Source: Limibacterium fermenti (GTDB lineage: Bacteria > Bacteroidota > Bacteroidia > Bacteroidales > Dysgonomonadaceae). From it: a stretch of 64,000 nt of DNA. Shown here in pieces: positions 8,039 to 15,562 of this stretch (the stretch's first letter is position 1; each line of letters begins with the position of its first letter). The stretch is from assembly GCF_041902845.1 (NCBI RefSeq), contig NZ_CP159486.1, positions 682,001 through 746,000 on the forward strand, read 5' to 3'. The notes below the pieces were generated by a model. It saw only the letters and a list, made by a program, of their open reading frames with translations. It did no database searches and was not told the origin of the DNA. The translations under genes and the position numbers were made by a program.

Positions 8039-8305
8039 ATGAATAAAACAGAACTAATTAATGCTGTTGCCGAAAAGTCCGGTCTCAGTAAAGTTGATGC
8101 TAAAAAAGCATTGGACGCTACCCTTGAAGCAATCACTGAAGAAGTAAAAGCTGGTGGTAAAGTAGTATTGGTAGGTTTCGGAACATTTGCCGTTTCCGAA
8201 AGAAGTGCAAGAAAAGGAATTAATCCTCGCACGAAAAAGCCGATCGATATTCCTGCTAAGAAAACGACTAAATTTAAAGCCGGTGCCGGATTATCCGATC
8301 TCTAA
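8039..8305 (+). CDS. hup: HU family DNA-binding protein
   Basis: Small nucleoid protein that bends DNA as a dimer. At 88 aa it is full length. It shows the N-terminal helices MNKTELINAVAEKSGLSK, the beta-arm entry GFGTFAVSERSARKG, the DNA-intercalating arm tip NPRTKKPIDIP, and the FKAGAGLSD ending. It stands alone between its own promoter and terminator, divergent from the rhomboid operon. Very sure. Confidence 0.97.
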   Translation: MNKTELINAVAEKSGLSKVDAKKALDATLEAITEEVKAGGKVVLVGFGTFAVSERSARKGINPRTKKPIDIPAKKTTKFKAGAGLSDL

Positions 8306-8326
8306 TTACTCAGAAATGAAATTTAT

Positions 8327-8363
8327 AAAAGGAGCAATCTGTTCAAAAAGATTGCTCCTTTTT
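8327..8363 (+). terminator. Terminator of the HU gene
   Basis: AAAAGGAGCAATCT and AGATTGCTCCTTTTT form a 14-bp stem ending in T5. Confidence 0.9.
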
Positions 8364-8418
8364 GCGGCTTTTCGATAAATTTCTTTGCGAGAGATTCTTT
8401 TCAAGTAAAAATAATTTG

Positions 8419-8426
8419 TACCTTTG
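8419..8426 (+). promoter_or_regulatory. Predicted -7 box for tRNA-Lys
   Basis: TACCTTTG is 14 bp upstream of the mature tRNA 5' end. Confidence 0.6.
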
Positions 8427-8440
8427 TGCTCCCAAAATAA

Positions 8441-8516
8441 GACTTCGTAGCTCAGTTGGTAGAGCAATTGACTCTTAATCAATGGGTCGAGGGTTCGAGC
8501 CCCTCCGAGGTCACCA
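8441..8516 (+). tRNA. tRNA-Lys (anticodon CTT)
   Basis: The 76-nt cloverleaf has acceptor GACTTCG/CGAGGTC, D-arm AGCTCAGTTGGTAGAGC, anticodon stem ATTGA/TCAAT with loop CTCTTAA (anticodon CTT), T-arm GGGTTCGAGCCCC and encoded CCA. Bases 8464-8514 are repeated exactly at 11503-11553, so this gene is the attachment site of an integrated element. The integration left it intact. Confidence 0.97.
8464..8514 (+). other. Attachment site (left), 3' part of tRNA-Lys
   Basis: 51 bp identical to 11503-11553. The truncated tyrosine integrase starts 125 bp further on, the usual order for tRNA-integrated elements. Confidence 0.85.
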
Positions 8517-8520
8517 CTTA

Positions 8521-8558
8521 AAAGCGCTTAAATATAGATATTTAGGTGCTTTTTTTAT
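8521..8558 (+). terminator. Terminator after tRNA-Lys
   Basis: AAGCGCTTAAATA and TATTTAGGTGCTT pair (one mismatch, one G-T), followed by T7. Confidence 0.75.
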
Positions 8559-8604
8559 TTTATCTTGTTCAACCGTTTTTCTCATTTTTCTACTGGTTTT
8601 AAGG

Positions 8605-8630
8605 TTAAATGTAAACCGAGAGGTAAACCA
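8605..8630 (+). promoter_or_regulatory. Candidate integrase arm-binding repeats, left
   Basis: GTAAACCGAG (8611) and GGTAAACCA (8622) directly precede the integrase ATG. The same words recur at 11391-11427 beside the right attachment site. Arm-site function is inferred from placement. Confidence 0.45.
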
Positions 8631-8638
8631 AAAACGGT

Positions 8639-9334
8639 ATGAATGCAACAGTTAACGTACTATGTTACAAATCAAAAGTATTATCTAACGGTGAAAGTCC
8701 GTTGATGATTCGAGTCTCTAAAAGCGGGAAAAGAACATACAAAAGTATCGGTATTTCCATAAATCCTACACATTGGGACTTTGATAAGAACAAACCAAAA
8801 CGGAATTGTCCTGATAAAGAACAAATTGAAAACCTGATAATCGAGAAACTAAAAGCATTCAATCAAACTATTCTCGAATTAAATGTAACACAAAAAGAAT
8901 ATACCTCTGATTCTCTTATAAATAAAGTTGAAAATCCTTTCACATTAAAAACGGTTGCCACGGTATTCCAGGAACAAATAAAACTCTTGCAAACATCTCA
9001 AAAGCTAAATTCCGCATTGTTATATAAATACGCCTATAAGTCCTTGAGCAATTTCAATACACATTTAAATATATACTTCTCTGATATTGATATTGTTTGG
9101 TTAAAACGGTATGAAAACTGGTTGAGAAATAAGAATCTTGCAGACAATTCAATCGGTATATTATTCCGTACATTGAGAGCCGTTTATAATACAGCAATAG
9201 AGCAAAAGTGTGTCAACCCTCAATCATATCCCTTTCGTAATTACAAAGTGTCTAAACTACACCAACAAACAGCTAAAAGAGCATTAACAAAAACCGATAT
9301 AAATACGCTTATCTATAATACTCCCCAAAATTAG
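8639..9334 (+). pseudogene. Tyrosine recombinase/integrase, truncated by an IS3-family element
   Basis: About 227 native residues remain of what should be some 400. There is an N-terminal arm-DNA-binding domain (NVLCYKSKVLSNGESPLMIR, then SIGISINPTHWDFDKNKP), a SAM-like core-binding domain (HLNIYFSDIDIVWLKRYENW, then LRAVYNTAIEQ), and the start of the catalytic domain (KRALTKTDINTLI). The frame then enters the IS left end at about 9319 and stops. The catalytic R/H/Y residues are gone, so it cannot recombine. It lies just after tRNA-Lys and once mobilised the element between the 51-bp repeats. The remaining part is not found right of the IS. Confidence 0.9.
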
Positions 9335-9379
9335 GACAAGAAGTTAAGTAGTATCTTTGTGCGTAAAAGACAAAGAATT

Positions 9380-9667
9380 ATGAATAAAGGAAGTCGGAGA
9401 AAATTCAGTGCTGAATTTAAAGCCAAAGTAGCGTTGGAAGCATTGCAAGAACGAGAAACCATTGAAAGTTTGTGTAAAAAATATGATTTGCATCCCAATC
9501 AGGTAAGCCAGTGGAAACGTTCTTTCAAGGAAGAAGGAAGCAAGGTCTTTGAAAAGAGTGTCGGGCATGATGAATTATCAGAAAAAGACCGTCTGATAGC
9601 AGAACTTTATCGTCAGATAGGGGAATTGAAGGTTGACAATGACTGGTTAAAAAAAAAGCTGCGATGA
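9380..9667 (+). CDS. IS3-family transposase OrfA
   Basis: The HTH protein of the IS binds the ends of the element. It reads MNKGSRRKFSAEFKAKVALE, then LCKKYDLHPNQVSQWKRSF (HTH), then a leucine-zipper-like tail (LIAELYRQIGELKVDNDWLKKKLR). The preferred start is the ATG at 9380; one at 9359 would add seven residues. It ends in A9 (9649-9657) followed by GC. A -1 slip there joins it to the orfB frame, the programmed frameshift typical of IS3 elements that makes the OrfAB transposase. Confidence 0.92.
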   Translation: MNKGSRRKFSAEFKAKVALEALQERETIESLCKKYDLHPNQVSQWKRSFKEEGSKVFEKSVGHDELSEKDRLIAELYRQIGELKVDNDWLKKKLR

Positions 9668-10521
9668 TGCCTCCGGAAGTACGCCGCGAATTGGTCGAAC
9701 GTCAATCTCCGGAGATGAGTATAGTGCGTCAATGCAAGCTGCTTTCGATTCACCGTAGCGGGTTGTACTACACCCCTTCTCCTGAAAGTGAGGAGAATTT
9801 GGGGATTATGCGTTGGTTGGACGAACAATATCTTTCCACTCCATTTTATGGTGTTGAGCGACTTCTACCCTTACTCACCCTGTTAGGGTATAGAATCAAC
9901 CGTAAACGGCTCAGACGGTTAATGCGCATGGTGGGTTGGCAGACCCTTTATCCGGGCACAAGGACCACTATCCCGGGAAAGGATGGGCACAAATACCCCT
10001 ATTTGTTGAAAGGGCTGAAGATTGACAGGCCGAATCAGGTTTGGGCCATTGACATCACCTATATTCCCATGTCGAAAGGGTTTATGTATTTGTTTGCCAT
10101 TATCGATGTTTACTCACGTTATGTGGTGGGCTGGAGCCTGAGTAACACGATGAGCGCGGAATGGTGTGTGGATTGTATCGAAGAGGCTATCTCGGTACAT
10201 GGAACACCGGAAATAATCAATTCTGACCAAGGCAGTCAGTTCACTTCGGATATTTACACCGATTGCCTGAAAAGGCATGAGATTCGCATCAGTATGGACG
10301 GTAGAGGTCGTGCCATCGATAATATCTTTATTGAACGTTTATGGCGCAGTGTGAAGTACGAACACATCTATTTGCATGCGTATGACGATGGAAACAGTTT
10401 GTGGAAGGGATTGAACGGGTACTTCCGGTTCTATAATCACGACAGGCTCCATCAGAGCCTTGGCTACCGACCGCCGATAGAAGTCTTCCAATGTGGAACG
10501 GGACGGCTGAAAACGGCCTGA
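9664..10521 (+). CDS. IS3-family transposase OrfB (DDE integrase domain)
   Basis: The 285-aa catalytic part has an HTH_21-like N-terminus (RQCKLLSIHRSGLYY) and a retroviral-type integrase core with Asp130 (VWAIDITYIP), Asp188 (INSDQGSQF) and Glu224 (NIFIERLWRSVKYE), so the DDE triad is intact. It overlaps the end of orfA and is probably expressed mainly as the OrfAB fusion. Seems functional. Confidence 0.95.
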   Translation: MMPPEVRRELVERQSPEMSIVRQCKLLSIHRSGLYYTPSPESEENLGIMRWLDEQYLSTPFYGVERLLPLLTLLGYRINRKRLRRLMRMVGWQTLYPGTRTTIPGKDGHKYPYLLKGLKIDRPNQVWAIDITYIPMSKGFMYLFAIIDVYSRYVVGWSLSNTMSAEWCVDCIEEAISVHGTPEIINSDQGSQFTSDIYTDCLKRHEIRISMDGRGRAIDNIFIERLWRSVKYEHIYLHAYDDGNSLWKGLNGYFRFYNHDRLHQSLGYRPPIEVFQCGTGRLKTA

Positions 10522-10530
10522 TAGGGAGAG

Positions 10531-10587
10531 CCTTTTTTTAGCTCATTCCGCTTCGGCTACGCCTTCGCTCCATGAGCTAAAGAAAAA
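10531..10587 (+). terminator. Hairpin after orfB
   Basis: TTTAGCTCAT (10537) pairs with ATGAGCTAAA (10572) around a 25-nt loop, preceded by T7 and followed by A6, so it could stop transcription from either side. Confidence 0.55.
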
Positions 10588-10667
10588 ACAGCGAATAAAA
10601 TGAAAGAAAAGTATTATAAACCAAATAATAAGTATAAATTTGTATGAAGATATTTATCTTAACGCAC

Positions 10668-10766
10668 TTAATAAAGTGATAATACCTGTCCTACAACTGG
10701 GGAGTAGTGTACTCCGTCTTTAATTGCTTTCACTCTTAATTCCTGATATGTTATTAAATTGTCCAT
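10668..10766 (-). pseudogene. 5' stub of an unknown gene cut by the IS right end
   Basis: From the ATG at 10766, minus strand, about 20 codons (MDNLITYQELRVKAIKDGVH) lead into the IS right inverted repeat and stop at 10668. The sequence looks like a real N-terminus but the protein cannot be identified. It points toward the integrase remnant, so the middle of the integrated element, with the end of both genes, has been lost. Confidence 0.45.
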
Positions 10767-11390
10767 AGCATTATTATTTTTAATTTTCAATATTTATCTG
10801 TATTAAGTTACTTTCATTTTATATATTTTACCCTCTCTATTATTCATCGGATTAAATGTATATACAAAAAAAATTAATTTCCCTCTCTACTAATAAGGAT
10901 CAAAAAATAACTATTTTGTGGACACATTTGCAAAATATTTTTTTTAAAGTAAGCATCACATCGCAAGGTGAGAATATGTCTTTAATTGATATTTGCGCCC
11001 TGGTATTAAATCAACAAAAGAGCTTTAAAAGTATCAAATCATTTACAGAAAAGAAATTAACTCAATTTCATCGAAATAGAATATAACTCTTTAATAATTA
11101 CAAAGGTACAAAAATTCATAAAGATAAAATCTATTTACAACAACTTTCTTAAATACCCCTGTTTAAAGCATCATAAGCATACATAATAGGGAATAATCAC
11201 TATAAAACAATAGCAGAAAATCGGGGAATGGACGTTCTACTTAAATAACTTCAACTACTCATTTGGAGATATTTTAAGGAACTTTCAATAATCCATAGTC
11301 AAATCTCTTGCTAATAAAAGGTAGTAGCTTATTTTCTCATTACAAACTATTTCTATACCTTTGTGGAAATAAATTATTAACAGAATCTCG
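10767..11390. other. AT-rich remnant of the integrated element, no supported gene
   Basis: Strongly AT-rich. A 76-codon forward ORF (10856-11086) has no motif and no good ribosome-binding site. A TACCTTTG -7-like box lies on the minus strand at 11101-11108 and another on the plus strand at 11356-11363, with no gene to go with either. Probably decayed island DNA. Confidence 0.5.
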
Positions 11391-11427
11391 TTTAATGTAA
11401 ACTGGTAAACCAATAGGTAAACCGAGA
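11391..11427 (+). promoter_or_regulatory. Candidate integrase arm-binding repeats, right
   Basis: TTTAATGTAAACTGG, GGTAAACCA (11404) and AGGTAAACCGAGA (11415) repeat the words found at 8605-8630 beside the left attachment site. Confidence 0.45.
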
Positions 11428-11502
11428 ATAACGATTAATAAAAGTAGCAATATATAAAGCGCAATATATCAATCATTTGATAAGAGTTTTAAGGTCTTAA
11501 AT

Positions 11503-11553
11503 GCAATTGACTCTTAATCAATGGGTCGAGGGTTCGAGCCCCTCCGAGGTCAC
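11503..11553 (+). other. Attachment site (right)
   Basis: Exact 51-bp copy of the 3' part of tRNA-Lys (8464-8514), ending just before the encoded CCA is complete. It marks the far end of the roughly 3-kb integrated remnant. Confidence 0.88.
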
Positions 11554-11613
11554 TGGGGATGTTCTCAGAGTTCCATTTTAGTGTATTCGGGAACTCTGCT
11601 TTATAGAAATAAT

Positions 11614-11650
11614 AAAGCGCCGTAAAATATTGAGTTTTACGGCGCTTTTC
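11614..11650. terminator. Bidirectional terminator
   Basis: AAAGCGCCGTAAAA and TTTTACGGCGCTTT form a perfect 14-bp stem around TATTGAG. It can end minus-strand transcription from the OMP/rml side. Confidence 0.85.
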
Positions 11651-11715
11651 GTATACACCCGCCTTATGTTTGCCAAATCGTATCCCGTAATAACCGAAAT
11701 CGCCGGCTCAACACA

Positions 11716-11925
11716 TTACGATAATTGCTTTTTTACTTCATCCAACGAGTATCTTGTCCCGTCATCTGTGAGCTTATGCAGTTGGATTGTCAGTTTATCT
11801 TGCAGATACTCTATATCACTCTCGGTCAACTCGCTTAATATAGCCTCAAAAGCTTGTATTATTAATATCCTTTTGAAGCTATTTTTCTTTATGACATGGA
11901 AAAATCGGTTCTCTTTTAGTAGAAG
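11716..11925 (-). pseudogene. Possible small gene fragment downstream of the OMP gene
   Basis: An open frame after the OMP stop reads LTESDIEYLQDKLTIQL and then DDGTRYSLDEVKKQLS, a soluble, charged, alpha-helical-looking sequence reminiscent of small addiction-module proteins. No ATG starts it outside the OMP gene. Real gene with an unusual start, remnant, or chance ORF: undecided. Confidence 0.25.
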
Positions 11926-11929
11926 AGAA

Positions 11930-12478
11930 TTAAAGGCCGATATTATATCCAATGCTGAGTCCCAGATTAAAGAAGTTCTTTTCTCCGATAGCGTTGTTTT
12001 TGCTTCCGAATCCGGCGTCAAGGAAAAGAGAGAAGTCGAAATGATCATATGCATATCCTGCTGCCGGCGAGAAAACAAATGCTCCGTAGCTGGCGCCTAA
12101 AGCTCCGCCGATGCGAGGCTCCACATAGAATCCGTTTTCGATCCCTTGTTGCGTAAACCGGTATCCGATGAGCAGGGCGCCGTAATTGAAGGCATCATCC
12201 TTATCGTTGAGGATACTCGATAAAATTTTTCCGTCTCCGTACGGATTGTTTACCGCTTTCAGGGTTACACTCAGGTAATTGTTCTCGTTCTGAGCCATGA
12301 AGTTGTCTTGAGTCAGCCAACCGATGCTTCCTCCAAGGGCGAATTTCCCGTCTTTTTTGGTGTTTAAGACCATTCCCGGCTCAACCGACAAGCGAAGATA
12401 ATTCGTTTCCTGAGCCTTTACGTTTGTTGTAAAAATAACTGCTGCCGTCAGCAGTACAAAAAATGTTGCTTTGTTCAT
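11930..12478 (-). CDS. Small outer-membrane beta-barrel protein
   Basis: The 182-aa product has a signal peptide (MNKATFFVLLTAAVIFTTNVKA) and alternating aromatic/polar strands. It ends in LGLSIGYNIGL, the usual outer-membrane beta-barrel finish. It lies 41 bp after rmlB on the same strand and may be its downstream partner in transcription. No specific function can be read. Confidence 0.75.
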   Translation of the reverse strand: MNKATFFVLLTAAVIFTTNVKAQETNYLRLSVEPGMVLNTKKDGKFALGGSIGWLTQDNFMAQNENNYLSVTLKAVNNPYGDGKILSSILNDKDDAFNYGALLIGYRFTQQGIENGFYVEPRIGGALGASYGAFVFSPAAGYAYDHFDFSLFLDAGFGSKNNAIGEKNFFNLGLSIGYNIGL

Positions 12479-12519
12479 TTCATTTAGTTTTTTTGATTGT
12501 TGATATATAAAACACGCAT

Positions 12520-13581
12520 TTATCCATACATTTTCTCATAGTACTTTTGATACTCTCCTCCCGTGATACGATCGAGCCATTCCTGATTCTCGAGATACCA
12601 GCGGACGGTATTTTCAATTCCTTCTTCGAAAGCGACGGAAGGATGCCATCCCAGTTCGTGAGTAATCTTGGAGGAGTCGATAGCATAGCGCAGGTCGTGA
12701 CCCGCACGGTCGGTGACATAGGTAATCAGTTTGTCCGAACTGCCTTCGGGGCGCTTCAACAAGCGGTCTACGGTTCGAATCAGCGCCTTAATGAGATCGA
12801 TGTTCTTCCATTCGTTTTTACCCCCTATATTATAAGTCTCCCCGCTTTTTCCCTTATGAAACAGCAGGTCGATGGCCCGCGCATGATCTTCTACATACAG
12901 CCAGTCCCGCACATTTTCCCCTTTTCCATAAACCGGTAATGCTTTATTGTGACGGATGTTGTTGATAAATAAAGGAATCAGTTTTTCCGGGAACTGATAA
13001 GGCCCGTAATTGTTGGAGCAGTTCGAAAGAATAACCGGTAGCCCGTACGTGTCGTGATAGGCCCTTACAAAATGGTCGGAAGATGCTTTCGAAGCCGAGT
13101 AGGGCGAATGCGGATCGTAGCGGTTGGTTTCGCAAAATGCAGCATCGTCAAACGACAGCGCCCCGTAAACCTCGTCGGTGGAGATATGATAGAACCGTTT
13201 CCCCGTGAAATCGGGCTGCCAGGTCTGCCGCGCAGCTTCGAGCAAGTTGAGGGTGCCGAGCACATTGGTGCGGGCGAAAGAAAACGGATCTGTAATGGAA
13301 CGGTCTACATGGCTCTCGGCCGCCAAATGAATCACGCCATCGATAGAATGTTCCTTAAAAATGCGGAGTAATCCTTCATAATCGCAAATGTCACCTTTAA
13401 TAAAAGTATAGTTCGGTTTGTCTTCGATATCTTTCAGGTTTTCGAGGTTCCCGGCATACGTCAGTGCATCCAGATTGATAATCTTGTCGTGCGGATAAGC
13501 GTTGACAAATAAACGCACGACATGCGAGCCGATAAAACCGGCGCCGCCTGTTATAAGAATGTGTCGTTGTAAGTTCGTCAT
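12520..13581 (-). CDS. rmlB: dTDP-glucose 4,6-dehydratase
   Basis: Second step of dTDP-L-rhamnose synthesis: dTDP-glucose to dTDP-4-keto-6-deoxyglucose. The 353-aa SDR protein has the NAD loop TGGAGFIGSH (residues 11-20), HLAAESHVDRS, the dehydratase signature STDEVYG and the catalytic YSASK (Tyr161, Lys165). rmlC and rmlA lie upstream on the same strand, separated from it by a 171-bp gap holding a dispersed palindromic repeat. Very sure. Confidence 0.97.
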   Translation of the reverse strand: MTNLQRHILITGGAGFIGSHVVRLFVNAYPHDKIINLDALTYAGNLENLKDIEDKPNYTFIKGDICDYEGLLRIFKEHSIDGVIHLAAESHVDRSITDPFSFARTNVLGTLNLLEAARQTWQPDFTGKRFYHISTDEVYGALSFDDAAFCETNRYDPHSPYSASKASSDHFVRAYHDTYGLPVILSNCSNNYGPYQFPEKLIPLFINNIRHNKALPVYGKGENVRDWLYVEDHARAIDLLFHKGKSGETYNIGGKNEWKNIDLIKALIRTVDRLLKRPEGSSDKLITYVTDRAGHDLRYAIDSSKITHELGWHPSVAFEEGIENTVRWYLENQEWLDRITGGEYQKYYEKMYG

Positions 13582-13629
13582 TTTCTTTATTGTTATATTA
13601 AATGATTATCTATATAAAGTATCCGCTAC

Positions 13630-13684
13630 TTTTTTAACCCCTCCCCGCTTCGCGGTACTCCCCTTATCGTAAGGGGAGAGTAGA
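13630..13684. repeat. Dispersed GC-rich palindromic repeat, copy 1
   Basis: 55 bp exactly complementary to 15457-15511. It contains the hairpin CTCCCCTTATCGTAAGGGGAG and a second arm pair CCCGCTTCGCGG. A 20-bp word GCTTTGCGGATAATCATATT follows at 13722-13741 and recurs in the same orientation at 15522-15541. Two diverged copies lie at 47455-47515 and 52627-52671. Confidence 0.85.
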
Positions 13685-13752
13685 TAGATCGTACTCCGCA
13701 ATCTGGGGTTATTTTCAGGTTGCTTTGCGGATAATCATATTGTTTTTTAATA

Positions 13753-14304
13753 TTATTTCCCCGATTGCAAAAACTCTTGGAGGAATGGATTCTTCTTGTC
13801 TTTCTCCGACAACAAGATATCCTTTTCCGCGATCTTCCAATCGATTTTCAAAGAGGGGTCATCCCAACGGATACCGCCTTCGCTTTCCGGATGATAATAT
13901 TCATCGCATTTATATTGAAAGAGGGTCTCAGGACTCAATACCACAAAGCCGTGGGCGAATCCGCGCGGAAGAAACAACTGCCGTTTGTTTTCGGCGGTCA
14001 GTTCAACCGCTACATGCTGTCCGAACGTCGGCGATCCCTTCCGGATGTCGACCGCCACATCCAAAACGGCGCCTTTGATAACCCGCACCAGTTTGGCTTG
14101 GGCGAACGGCGGCTTTTGGAAATGCAATCCGCGCAGTACCCCGTAACTCGATTTCGATTCGTTGTCTTGCACAAAATGCGTGTAGCACACCTTTTCCCGA
14201 AATATCTTTTCCGAAAACGATTCAAAAAAATAGCCCCTTTCGTCTCCGAATACTTTCGGTTCGATAATAACGACCGAAGGGATTGTTGTTGGAATAATTG
14301 TCAT
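13753..14304 (-). CDS. rmlC: dTDP-4-dehydrorhamnose 3,5-epimerase
   Basis: Third step of dTDP-rhamnose synthesis. The 183-aa cupin has the usual length, with GYFFESF, GVLRGLHFQKPPFAQAKLV carrying the catalytic His region, DVAVDIRKGSPTFG, and LPRGFAHGFVVLS with Tyr/His later. It starts 3 bp after the rmlA stop and is clearly co-transcribed with it. rmlD, the last step, is not adjacent. Confidence 0.96.
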   Translation of the reverse strand: MTIIPTTIPSVVIIEPKVFGDERGYFFESFSEKIFREKVCYTHFVQDNESKSSYGVLRGLHFQKPPFAQAKLVRVIKGAVLDVAVDIRKGSPTFGQHVAVELTAENKRQLFLPRGFAHGFVVLSPETLFQYKCDEYYHPESEGGIRWDDPSLKIDWKIAEKDILLSEKDKKNPFLQEFLQSGK

Positions 14305-14307
14305 CTT

Positions 14308-15180
14308 CTAATCTCTTAAAAGTTTCATCAAATATTGTCCGTACCGGTTTTTATTCATCGGCCCGGCGATTCGCCGTAAGTCATCTTCGGTAATCCATCC
14401 GTTACGGTAGGCGATTTCTTCGAGACAGGCAACCTTAAGCCCTTGTCGTTTCTCGATGACCTCTACGAATGTCGAAGCTTCCGACAAAGACTCATGCGTG
14501 CCCGTATCGAGCCAGGCAAACCCCCTGCCCAGTAATTGCACTTTCAGGGAATCTTCCCGAAGGAATTGTTGATTTACGCTTGTAATTTCAAGCTCTCCCC
14601 GTGCCGACGGCTTGATTTGCTTGGCCACGTCGAGCACTTTATTCGGATAAAAATAAAGGCCGATAACGGCATAGTTCGATTTGGGATGAGCGGGTTTTTC
14701 TTCCAGCGAAAGAGCCTTTCCTGTTTCATTAAATTCCACGACTCCGTAACGTTCCGGGTCGTTGACATAATATCCGAAAATAGTTGCATGGCCGTTTTCG
14801 GCATTGGTCGACGCTTCCTTTAGCATCGCACTGAATCCCTGTCCGTAAAAAATATTATCACCCAATACCAGGCATGCCGTGTCGTTTCCAACAAACGGTT
14901 CGCCGATAAGGAACGCCTGTGCCAATCCGTCGGGACTGGGCTGTTCGGCATATTCGAAACGGACGCCATAATCCGAGCCGTCGCCTAACAGGCGTTTAAA
15001 GCCCGGTAAGTCGACCGGAGTGGAAATGATGAGGATATCTCTTATTCCCGCCAACATGAGGGTGGAAATAGGATAGTACACCATCGGTTTGTCGAAAATC
15101 GGGAGTAATTGTTTTGAAACGCCTTTTGTTATGGGATACAATCGCGTTCCCGAGCCTCCCGCCAATACAATTCCTTTCAT
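14308..15180 (-). CDS. rmlA: Glucose-1-phosphate thymidylyltransferase
   Basis: First step of dTDP-rhamnose synthesis. The 290-aa nucleotidyltransferase has the signature LAGGSGTRLYPIT (6-18), KQLLPIFDKPMVYYP, VLGDNIFYG and the sugar-binding EEKPAHPKS. A TACTTTTG -7 box at 15207-15214 lies 27 bp upstream. Very sure. Confidence 0.97.
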   Translation of the reverse strand: MKGIVLAGGSGTRLYPITKGVSKQLLPIFDKPMVYYPISTLMLAGIRDILIISTPVDLPGFKRLLGDGSDYGVRFEYAEQPSPDGLAQAFLIGEPFVGNDTACLVLGDNIFYGQGFSAMLKEASTNAENGHATIFGYYVNDPERYGVVEFNETGKALSLEEKPAHPKSNYAVIGLYFYPNKVLDVAKQIKPSARGELEITSVNQQFLREDSLKVQLLGRGFAWLDTGTHESLSEASTFVEVIEKRQGLKVACLEEIAYRNGWITEDDLRRIAGPMNKNRYGQYLMKLLRD

Positions 15181-15206
15181 ATATCATAAAGATTAAAGAG
15201 CTACGG

Positions 15207-15214
15207 CAAAAGTA
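15207..15214 (-). promoter_or_regulatory. Predicted -7 box for rmlA-rmlC
   Basis: TACTTTTG on the minus strand, 27 bp before the rmlA ATG. Confidence 0.5.
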
Positions 15215-15364
15215 CAACTTTATTTTTATTTGCAGGACTTTTCCCGCTAAAAGAAAAGCCGCCCGCCGTGTTTTTCTGTCCCTTTCAAAGAGATGATCGG
15301 GGGGATATCGAATGAAATTGATAAATGAGTAAATCATTTTTTCGGTTATATGATCTATTTGACG

Positions 15365-15372
15365 TATTTTTG
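15365..15372 (+). promoter_or_regulatory. Predicted -7 box for glyA
   Basis: TATTTTTG on the plus strand. It would place the whole dispersed repeat 15395-15541 in the glyA leader. Confidence 0.45.
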
Positions 15373-15394
15373 TGATTAAATTAAATAAAGGTAA

Positions 15395-15541
15395 CCCCTC
15401 CGCTCGTTTCTCGCTCGTCCCCTTATGCTAAGGGGACAGTTGCGGAGTGCAACTTCTCTACTCTCCCCTTACGATAAGGGGAGTACCGCGAAGCGGGGAG
15501 GGGTTAAAAAAGAAATTGGACGCTTTGCGGATAATCATATT
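15395..15541. repeat. Dispersed GC-rich palindromic repeat, copy 2 (inverted relative to copy 1)
   Basis: Contains two hairpins: CCCCTTATGCTAAGGGG near 15419 and the 55-bp unit 15457-15511 that is the exact complement of 13630-13684. GCTTTGCGGATAATCATATT follows at 15522. It lies entirely between the predicted glyA promoter and the glyA start. Confidence 0.85.
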
Positions 15542-15562
15542 AAATTTCTAAAAATAAAACAG

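Larger units (their letters stand above)
9319..10706 (+). mobile_element. IS3-family insertion sequence (about 1.39 kb)
   Basis: Imperfect ~22-bp terminal inverted repeats begin TACTCCCCA at 9319 (left) and at 10706 (right, minus strand), and both contain TAGGACA. Inside are orfA and orfB with a -1 frameshift site. The flanks do not show a matching 3-4 bp target duplication (ATAA versus GTGT). The interrupted genes left and right are different and oppositely oriented, which suggests an adjacent deletion after insertion. Confidence 0.9.

Noticed and set aside
10856..11086. 76-codon ORF in the island remnant
   Set aside because: Very AT-rich, no motif, no ribosome-binding site, no neighbour logic.
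11630..12100. 156-codon plus-strand ORF
   Set aside because: Overlaps the minus-strand outer-membrane protein gene and a terminator stem; no recognisable product.
15425..15562. 46-residue N-terminal extension of GlyA
   Set aside because: The extension is encoded by the dispersed palindromic repeat; the family start fits the ATG at 15563.
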